A program made the translations under genes and the position numbers. From the NCBI GenBank assembly GCA_029448655.1, contig JACCLO010000001.1, positions 4,216,001 to 4,280,000 on the forward strand: DNA of 64,000 nucleotides, in the 5' to 3' direction. Positions within the stretch are counted from its first letter, which is position 1; the number at the start of each line of letters is the position of its first letter. The notes beneath the pieces were generated by a model. That model saw only the letters and a list, made by a program, of their open reading frames with translations. It was not told the origin of the DNA and made no database searches. Below are positions 56,533 to 64,000 of the stretch, one piece after another. This DNA comes from Wolfiporia cocos (taxonomy: Eukaryota > Basidiomycota > Agaricomycetes > Polyporales > Phaeolaceae).

Positions 56533-58527
56533 TCAGTCGACTTGCGCCTCTGCTTCCACGGGCAACCCGGGAGGAACAGGACAGCTCGCGCGAGCCCTCA
56601 GAAGCTCCACAAAGTCAACCAAGAAGCGGACCTGCTCGTACGTCTCAATGGCCTTCGGGCTCCTTCGCCGACGCACGATGTTGATGACGCGCTTCACGAG
56701 CATCGTCGTGTCCCTCCTGGACGGAGGGGCATCTTGTTGTTCCATCGTCGCATCCGGCAGAGTAGGCACAGAGTCGACCCAGCCACATAGTCCGAGCCTG
56801 AGGATCCAACAGCTCGCGATGAGTCCGGCGCGGCCAACGCCACCACGGCAGTGTGCGAGAATATGTTGCCCACGCAGCGTATAAGTATTGATGAGCTGGA
56901 CAAGCTGGATATCGAATGTCTGAAGGGAAGCCGGCGTGAGGCCCTCGGGGATAGGTATTCTGCATAAATAAATATTCAAATAGAAAGAGATTCCCATAAG
57001 ATTAGGGGGTGACACGAACCGGAGGATGTCAATGCCAATTTCGTCCGCGATGCGAGAGTAGTCTTCCCATGTGACTCCAAGCAACTCGAGTTCCTCGTCA
57101 TCTAAGCAGCTGTGCTACAGTTCAACACCGTATTAGATTGGCGGTTGGTTGATGAACTTACCAGACGATGCAGGCCACATCCATGCCACGGATGCGTTGC
57201 AGATCTTTGCGTAGATCTCGACATACTCCACATCTTCCCTTCACAGGCCCGTCCAGTCGTACTGGATCAGTCAATGTCAGACGATAATGTATGTTTTGAT
57301 AACGACCTCACACACCTTTCTTCCCTGGGCATGACGAGAGGAAGAGATTGCCCAATGCAACAGATGCGGTGGGTCGCATCGATGCTGTCAGATTCAGTTC
57401 AGTAGCACTATTCTCAGTGGATGAAGCTACACTAGTCTCATTATGCTGATTACTTTGATTAGGCGACTGAAGGGCAGTTCTAAGATGGCGCGAGCGTAAG
57501 TAAATATACAGCTCATCATCGAAGCACTCACGCTACGCCAGTTTCCGAGAATTCAGTCAACGCAATCGTGGCAACGGCAGGCGCCGACATCGATCGTCTT
57601 GGGCTTGAGGAGTCTGATTTTTCGTTCAACGTTGCATGTCGATATAACGTATTAGGTGATGATTCGCTCTCGTAAATGGATCCTTCGAAATATAAGTGAG
57701 GAGGTACAATATTATTAAGGTTGTTACGCTTGGCGTGAATGGTTTCGGCAGAGTGTATTGCGCGCCTCAATGTCGGATTCGTCTTAAGGTAGTATGCAAG
57801 TCTTGTCGGGCGTGGCAAGGTGTGGATTGGTGGAGAATACGTTGTGATCGGCCGGGCACTCATCGTTGGTGCAAAAGGTGGTGCTGGGGACGTATAAGCT
57901 CTGGATACGAGCTCTGGGGGAAGGTTGGGCAAATATGCAGTGACATGGTCAAGAAAGTATGGTGACGCAAGACCAAAAAACACGGGTGATCGCCCTAGAT
58001 CCTCTCTTCGAATGAGATGCGAAGCTATAATATGCAGGACTTCCTCAGGAATTATGATAGAAACACTTTGGGTGATTGTCAGTGGATGCTCATGTGAATT
58101 GTTAGCCATTCTTGACGTACTTGATTGGGTGAGAATCTGATGTCTTGATCTGCATCTGAGACAATGCCATTCCACCTGTGGCGCACACCGATGGTGAGAT
58201 CAGCGGCGCGGACATTGCAGCAGATATCTCCCGTGGTAGGTCTGTTAATGATGCTGGGTGACTTAGCGGCGGATGCGTGGATTCTGTTAGGACATCAATC
58301 ATGGGTGACCCATGTACGGCGTTGTTCCTGTTGCATGGCCACCAAGCCTTCCGCAGGGCGTAGCGAGCTTGGTGTTCCTGAAGGGCTTTGACGCGCTCAG
58401 GCACCTGTATAGAGAATGGCACGTAGTGTACGGGCGACCCTGCTCAAGTAAGTCTCGCCCTCGCATAATCTCTAGCAACTCCACACACCTCGAGGTCCGA
58501 ACTTGATGCGATTATATTCGCTACCAT
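56533..58527 (-). CDS. Dual-specificity phosphatase (CDKN3-like) with long N-terminal region
   Basis: Seven exons (58527-58489, 58404-58121, 58065-57532, 57479-57316, 57261-57162, 57109-57020, 56959-56533) give 545 residues. The C-terminal half is a Cys-based phosphatase. ALGNLFLSSCPGKKVRLDG opens the domain, LDDEELELLGVTWEDY and ILRIPIPEGLTP follow, and the P-loop HCRGGVGRAG carries the CX5R nucleophile and Arg. The Asp in CLDDEE is in the position of the general acid of CDKN3-like enzymes. The substrate is unknown. The first 290 residues include ERVKALQEHQARYALRKAWW and IIPEEVLHIIASHLIRRED, a short stretch resembling an F-box helix, then Ser/Pro-rich sequence. The upstream exons were linked by strong GT-AG sites with continuous frame. 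The start exon (13 codons) is the least certain part. Confidence 0.82.
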
Positions 58528-59069
58528 GATGCTGCGATGCCAGCACTACGAGCTGGTTTCCCACCGGTCTCAATATGCACCCGGTCATGCGAAAGAAGCT
58601 GGAAACGCTACCTGAGCGATCTTCAAGAGCTTCTCTTCGACGGAAGGCTCGTGAGAGTGGGAGGCCGCACGGTCCGAAAGAGGCGTATGCATGTGCTCCG
58701 GATCCGCTGTGCGAGACGCACTGTTGATAGGCATTTCGACCGCTGTCGTGGCCATAGTCAATGGGCAGGGGAATGCAATTATAGATTATACGTCGCCACA
58801 GGACCAGCTGCTGGGCATCAATAAGCTGAAGGAGCGGATTGGCTGTAGCACCAGGAACAAGGCGTTATGGCTAAGCAGAGCTTATCGGTTGTGATGATCG
58901 ACTAACAATGATTATAGGAAAGCGTTTTCGGAGTTCGAAACCACATTCAGGCAATGGAGTAGTTGATCTCTCGTCGTCGACGCATTTCATCGTTGCCCGT
59001 CGCAACTTCCACTCCTTCCTTTCGTTGACCGGCTTACAGCAGCGTACCAGGCGCATCACACTCCTTTCA
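58528..59069. other. Shared divergent promoter of the phosphatase and chitin synthase
   Basis: Frames on both strands here lack motifs. The chitin synthase frame is open upstream of its ATG, but without family similarity, so this is taken as leader and promoter. Confidence 0.45.
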
Positions 59070-62000
59070 ATGTCTAGCCATGTTAAATATAGCGATGCCG
59101 ATGTTCCTCGACCGACCCCACGCGGTTTGAACCCCGCGACGACCTCGGTTCGTCGGACCAAAACCCTCACTCGTCCGGAGCGCAGCGTCGCGCCGGTACC
59201 CCTCATCAACCCGTTGTCCGCACATTTACCAACAGGAGCACAAGTACGCGACGAGGACAATGTTCTCGATGCCTGGCGCATTTTCTCTCGGATTGTTACC
59301 TTCTGGGCACCTGCCGCGCTCTTGAGATCCGTGGGTGGGCTGAATGACAAGCACAAGGTCCAGGCATGGCGAGAGAAGATGGCGCTATGTTTCATTATAT
59401 CATGTCTATGTGGTATAGTTGCGTTCATTACCGTCGGATTTCAGAAGGTGTTGTGCCCCGAGTCTGATCAGACCAACGCCGGTCGCTATGTTAGCATGGG
59501 CACAGTACCCGGCGTACTCGGTGTGCAGGGATGGCAGATGAACGTGACCGACTACCCGGACGCGACTGGCATCAACTTCACCGCGCTGCTCGAGAACCCC
59601 GGCCAGGACATCACGACCTATTTCAAGCGTGACTTAGCCGACTACCCCGCATGCAGCAATCTCACCTACCGTGCCGCGACCGAGAATCCGTGCACGTTCT
59701 CCACTAAGTGCCCGCTCGGCGCGCTCAACTCGCCCGCGACCTTTGCCAGCCTCGGCCTCGTCAATACCAGCTTCATCGTCGGCTACGACTGGGATGAGGT
59801 AGCTGCGCTTGATAACTACTTCGTCATTGACGGTGCCGTACTCAATATGAACACGTACATGACTCTCCACCCCTACCCCATCGAAGACGATCCGCTTGAT
59901 GGAGCGATCCGCACCATGCTTGGCGCGTCAGGCAACAGCGGACGGGACGGCACGCGCCTATTCTACTACCACGCCGACATTCGCGCCGCCGTGCCTTGCT
60001 TAATGCAACGCTACTACGCTGGCAATATTGACAAGATCACGCCCGGCTGCCTCCTCACGCAACTCGTGCTCTACGCGGGCCTGATCATTATACTCGCCCT
60101 CGTCCTCATCCGCTTTGTCATGGCCTGCGTCTTCTCGTGGTTCGTCTCGCACAGGCTATGCAGCCCTCTTGACAGCAGCGAGCTCAACCGCTCGGCAATC
60201 AGCCCTGCCGTGCTCCCAGCGGGCGCGAACGTCTCCGTGGACAACGTGAACGGCACTGCACCGTGGGCAAGTCCCACAGGCTCGAAGAAGCTTGGTAAGC
60301 CTGGCGCGAAGGGTGATCGTGTATTCACGTCCTCGTCCACGACGCTCGTTGCTGGTGAACAGTTTGTGGCACCTGTCATGAGCCTCGCGCAGATTGGCCC
60401 AGAGCTCTTCACGGTGTGCCTCGTAACATGCTACTCCGAAGGCGAGGAGTCTCTCCGTACGACGCTCGATTCAATTAGTTTGACCACGTATTCGGACTCG
60501 CGGAAACTTCTGTTTATTGTTGCAGACGGCATGATCACTGGTGCAGGTGAGAAGCGGAGCACTCCAGATATCTGCGTGAGTTTGCTTGAACCGGATCCAC
60601 GATTTGGTAACCCGGTGCCCATGAGCTATATTGCGGTCGGCGCAGGTGCGAAGGCAGAGAACAGGGCGATGGTCTACGCGGGGCATTACAGTACGTCTGT
60701 TCTTTATATATACGCGTCTGCGCGCTTACGGCCATTTCCAGCCGTTGCCGGGCGGCAAACGCCCACCGTCATCATCGTCAAATGCGGGACGGAGGCAGAG
60801 GCCGTGTCAGAGAAAAAGCCGGGGAACCGCGGCAAGCGCGATAGCCAGCTCATTCTCATGAATTTCTTCTCCCGCGTCACGTATAACGATCGGATGACAC
60901 CTCTCGATTTCGATCTGTTTCGCAAGATGCACATTCTCATGGGCGTTACACCCGATTTTTTCGAGGTTTGCCTTATGGTACGTTCGAACGCATCGCTCGA
61001 AAGCTATGGACTGATGACGTAAAGGTTGACGCTGACACGAAGATCTTCCCGGACTCACTGTCTTATCTCGTCAACTGTATGCAGCATGACCATATGGTTA
61101 TGGGCGTTTGCGGGGAAACTCGCATAGCTAACAAGCGACAATCCTGGGTCACCGCTATCCAAGTCTTCGAGTACTTCATTTCGCATCATCTTGCGAAAGG
61201 GTTCGAGTCTGTCTTTGGCGGCGTGTCCTGTCTGCCAGGCTGCTTCTCTATGTTCCGATTGAAAGCTCGAAGGCAGACAGGGGACGATTGGGTCCCTCTC
61301 ATCACTAAACCAGAGATTGTGCAACAGTACAGCCAGAGCGTCGTCACAACCCTTCACCAGAAGAATCTATTACTGCTTGGCGAAGATCGTTTCTTGACGA
61401 CGATTCTCTATCGCACGTTTCCGAACAGGAAGATGTTGTTTCTGCCGCAGGCGCGATGCCGCACCGTCGTACCCGACTCGTTTGCGGTACTTCTGTCGCA
61501 GCGTCGGCGTTGGATTAATTCGACGATCCACAATCTCATGGAGCTGGTACTCGTGCGAAATACATGCGGAACGTTCTGCTTCAGTTCGCAGTTCGTTGTC
61601 TTCATGGATCTGATCGGAACCGTCGTACTGCCCATCGCCATCGCTCTCACATACTTGCTCATCGTCAGCGCGGTCCTTGATCCTCCGGATACCTTTGAGG
61701 AAGCTATCCCACTGATGTTGCTCATTGCTATCCTCGGTCTACCTGGAGTCCTCATCTTGCTTACAACCCGCAAAGTAGTCTATGTCTTCTGGATGTTGAT
61801 ATACTTGCTAGCGTTGCCTGTCTGGAACTTGATTCTCCCCGTGTACGCATTCTGGCACTTCGACGATTTCTCATGGGGCGAGACCAGGTAAGTGGCTTCG
61901 GACAGCTCACCGGATAATCGAATATCATTGATTCGTGTATAGGAAAGTCGAAGGTGAAGCCAAAAGCGAAGGTCATGATGGAAATGGCATAGCAGTCGCC

Positions 62001-62624
62001 GGACCGGCTATACCTCTTCGGCGATGGGAAGACTGGGAGCGCTCGCGGTTGCGCAAGCTTCGTCGGGAAGAACGGCGCCAGCGAGACCTCACCCGAATGT
62101 ATGGTCATTACATGACTGCCAATGGCGAGCTTGGAATCCCAAGCGAGCTAAGTAGCCAATATGAAGGCTCAGAAACCGGCTCCGTTATCTCTTCAGAAGA
62201 CGACAGTTGGGGCACGCAAATTGGCGGCTACAACGAGAACATCATGGCATATCCTCCGCCACCGGTCGGTCTGCAACAACACTCATTCCAGAGTGCAGAA
62301 TCTGTCGCGGGAGCAGACCTAGAAGCGATGCTGGACGCGGGATTCGATGACGAGGCAACGCCTCCGCACTCACGCATAGTCACAACAGCACCGCCACCTC
62401 ACAACCTTGGCAGTGCTTACGCACCTCTATCACGCTCAATATCTCCAGGAATTTCACCTCCGCGAGACCATCCGTCGCCTGTCTCTCCTGTACGGCCAAT
62501 AGATGCCGTCAGCACGGCCGTTAGCGGTGAATGGAAGACACACGCGAAGAAGCGCAGCGTCGGAAGGTCCGACACACATCAATACGGCCCATTAGGCCCT
62601 CTAGATCCCGGGAGAGTAATCTAA
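59070..62624 (+). CDS. Class IV chitin synthase
   Basis: Four exons (59070-60690, 60742-60977, 61025-61887, 61943-62624) give 1133 residues. The start is [19 protein letters not shown], after which the family's N terminus with [11 protein letters not shown] begins. Membrane segments lie at about 110-135 and 335-360. The catalytic glycosyltransferase-2 region has [62 protein letters not shown], the acceptor-site GEDRFLTT and the product-binding QRRRW. Three or four C-terminal helices follow, then a 230-residue cytosolic tail with basic ([20 protein letters not shown]) and Ser/Pro-rich parts. Class IV enzymes (yeast Chs3) polymerise UDP-GlcNAc into most cell-wall chitin and depend on regulated trafficking. 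There is no myosin or cytochrome b5 domain, so it is not class V or VII. Confidence 0.96.
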
Positions 62625-63707
62625 GCCCCGGAGCACTGCCTGTTTGACTTCATTGTATTCATAGCTATACCCCCCGTGTCATTCGTCTTCGACCTTCATA
62701 CGGGACCAAATGGTCTGAACCCTTGCATGTCATACCCTATAATTCCAGCCATTTCTGGCTGTGCATATGTACTGTACACCTGTTACAACATCAGTAGCAT
62801 CATACTTGCGCCCCTACGTTCTGTCTTGTGTCACCTCAGAATACGTCGCATCTCGCTTCCAGATCCTCTAGCCCTCTACGGAATCATTGGATAGTAGACT
62901 GCGCGGAGATGCTCCCTGTTCCAGCATTGTACTTCATGTATAATATATACGTTACCGCGTATGCCTCAGGAGTATAAAAGTGGGTGTCGTCCAAATGGAC
63001 TTCATAACTAAGTTGTTCTGACCATGGTGATGCATGACGTGCAATCTCTACCTAGTAATTGCCACAAAGCATGCTCTTGTACTCTTAGTGCTTGCCAAAC
63101 TGCTCGTGTTGCAGAATGCAGACACACATAGTAACGTGAAAAACATTGAGTATTGAACATTGAACGATATGAGAATCATGCATGCATCTGAGACCTCAGA
63201 GTCTAGGACATATAGATGATTCTGACAGTGTGTCCATAATAGTGTTCAGATAGGAGACAGTTGACATGGTCCGGTACCAGAGCGACATGTTGCAAGTGAA
63301 TAAACATCTCGGAAATGGCATTCGGGTCTAAACCTGAATGCACGAATCACATGAGGATTGCTGATACCCACATATATCGCCCAAGCCACATAGCGAAGTG
63401 TGTGTGCATGTGTTTTGCACATCCAAACATGTACTCGGCCTGATGTACTCCGGAATCCGCACTTCGCCGAACTTCACTCCTTCAGCTAGAACCGCATATG
63501 GAAACTATCGCGCATTCTACGGCAACCGTGCATTGTTCTGAACCAGTGTCGCTCTCAAATTGACCGTAAATTTGAAAGTGGCGCGGATGTACCATCTGAT
63601 TATCCCATATTACAGCCGACAGCAAATGTGTCAGAATTTTAGGCATGACGGGATGAGGCAATTGTGCAAATATCTATCCTTGTCACCTAAATCATGATCA
63701 TCGATTA
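62625..63707. other. Intergenic between convergent genes
   Basis: 3' flank of the chitin synthase, AT-rich; no exon, repeat or RNA gene recognised. Confidence 0.45.
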
Positions 63708-64000
63708 TCAGTCATCGCTGTCTGAGTCGGGCCAAAGCCTCCTGAAATCCTCTACAAGATCCGGTATATCCTCGTCAGCTGAATTGGAGCTGTCTTGGTC
63801 ACTGGATTTGGGAGGTGTAATCAGCTTGCTTCTGTCTGAACGCTTCTTTTGCAGGTTCACCGCTCGGAGTACGCTTTCGGATGCGACTCTGGGCTATCAG
63901 CTTGTCAGCAATCTCTACGATCATGGAGGGACTTCAGTCAATTATCTTAATCTGCCAACTGCCCTTCGCTTAAGAAATCGCAGTTGCGAGCTAGGTTTGC
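63708..64000 (-). CDS. 3' end of an unidentified gene with acidic C terminus, partial
   Basis: Two exon ends are seen: 64000-63960 (running off the edge) and 63888-63708, joined by a 71-nt GT-AG intron that keeps the frame. The visible 74 residues begin ANLARNCDFLSEGQVASES, continue through basic LQKKRSDRSKLITPP, and end in an acidic tail (SADEDIPDLVEDF, then PDSDSDD and stop). Basic-then-acidic tails like this are common in nuclear chromatin or RNA-binding proteins, but the family cannot be named from this fragment. Confidence 0.5.

Noticed and set aside
58102..58422. Minus-strand frame as a separate gene upstream of the phosphatase
   Set aside because: A GTACGT donor at its 3' end joins it in frame to the phosphatase exons, so it was merged into that gene.
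58537..58824. Plus-strand frame before the chitin synthase
   Set aside because: No similarity and no splice path into the chitin synthase; the conserved N terminus begins at 59070.
1..64000. Transposons, CRISPR arrays, rRNA genes, biosynthetic clusters
   Set aside because: None seen. There is no transposase, reverse transcriptase, regularly spaced repeat array, or clustered synthase genes; the SDR and sedolisin pairs alone do not make a cluster.

Overview
The window is nuclear DNA from a filamentous basidiomycete, most likely an Agaricomycete. Nearly every protein gene is broken by short introns (about 43-90 nt, GT-AG, with two GC-AG cases). The protein families are typical of mushrooms and polypores: tandem sedolisins, a lineage-restricted WD40 fusion, a MedA-like regulator, a class IV chitin synthase, DOCK and WW-MyTH4-RhoGAP proteins, and an ergosterol aspartyltransferase fused to an aspartyl-tRNA synthetase. 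Genes were rebuilt here by joining exons so that splice sites, reading frame and family alignment agree. For every complete multi-exon model the exon lengths add up to an open frame.

Left third (1-23 kb). A 5'-truncated phosphosulfolactate-synthase/HSA32-like gene (+) is followed by minus-strand genes: an M20 metallopeptidase, two tandem short-chain dehydrogenases with identical exon structure and a shared GC-AG intron, an ErdS-type AspRS-DUF2156 fusion, a WD40 protein carrying a basidiomycete-specific N-terminal domain, and two tandem secreted sedolisins. This is the metabolic and secreted part of the window, and both tandem pairs look like local duplications.

Middle (23-46 kb). An Mtf2-like mitochondrial gene expression factor (+), a WW-WW-MyTH4-RhoGAP (-), an intron-containing tRNA-Cys(GCA) (+), LSM2 (-), a Spc34-like kinetochore protein (-), a 2231-residue DOCK-family GEF (+), a MedA-like developmental regulator (-) with a long empty upstream region, and a Mediator subunit 27-like gene (+). 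A Rho-family GAP and a Rho/Rac-type GEF therefore lie within 5 kb of each other.

Right third (46-64 kb). An unidentified 189-residue protein (-) diverges from a LETM1/Mdm38 mitochondrial membrane protein (+). Next come SKI3 (-), the TPR scaffold of the RNA-degrading SKI complex; a small cysteine-containing secreted peptide candidate (+); a dual-specificity phosphatase with a long N-terminal region (-); a class IV chitin synthase (+); and the 3' end of an unidentified acidic-tailed gene (-) running off the edge.

Most genes are unrelated housekeeping or regulatory functions on alternating strands, as is usual in compact fungal genomes. No transposon, CRISPR array, rRNA or biosynthetic gene cluster was recognised. 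All family calls come from reading motifs by eye; none was checked by a database search.
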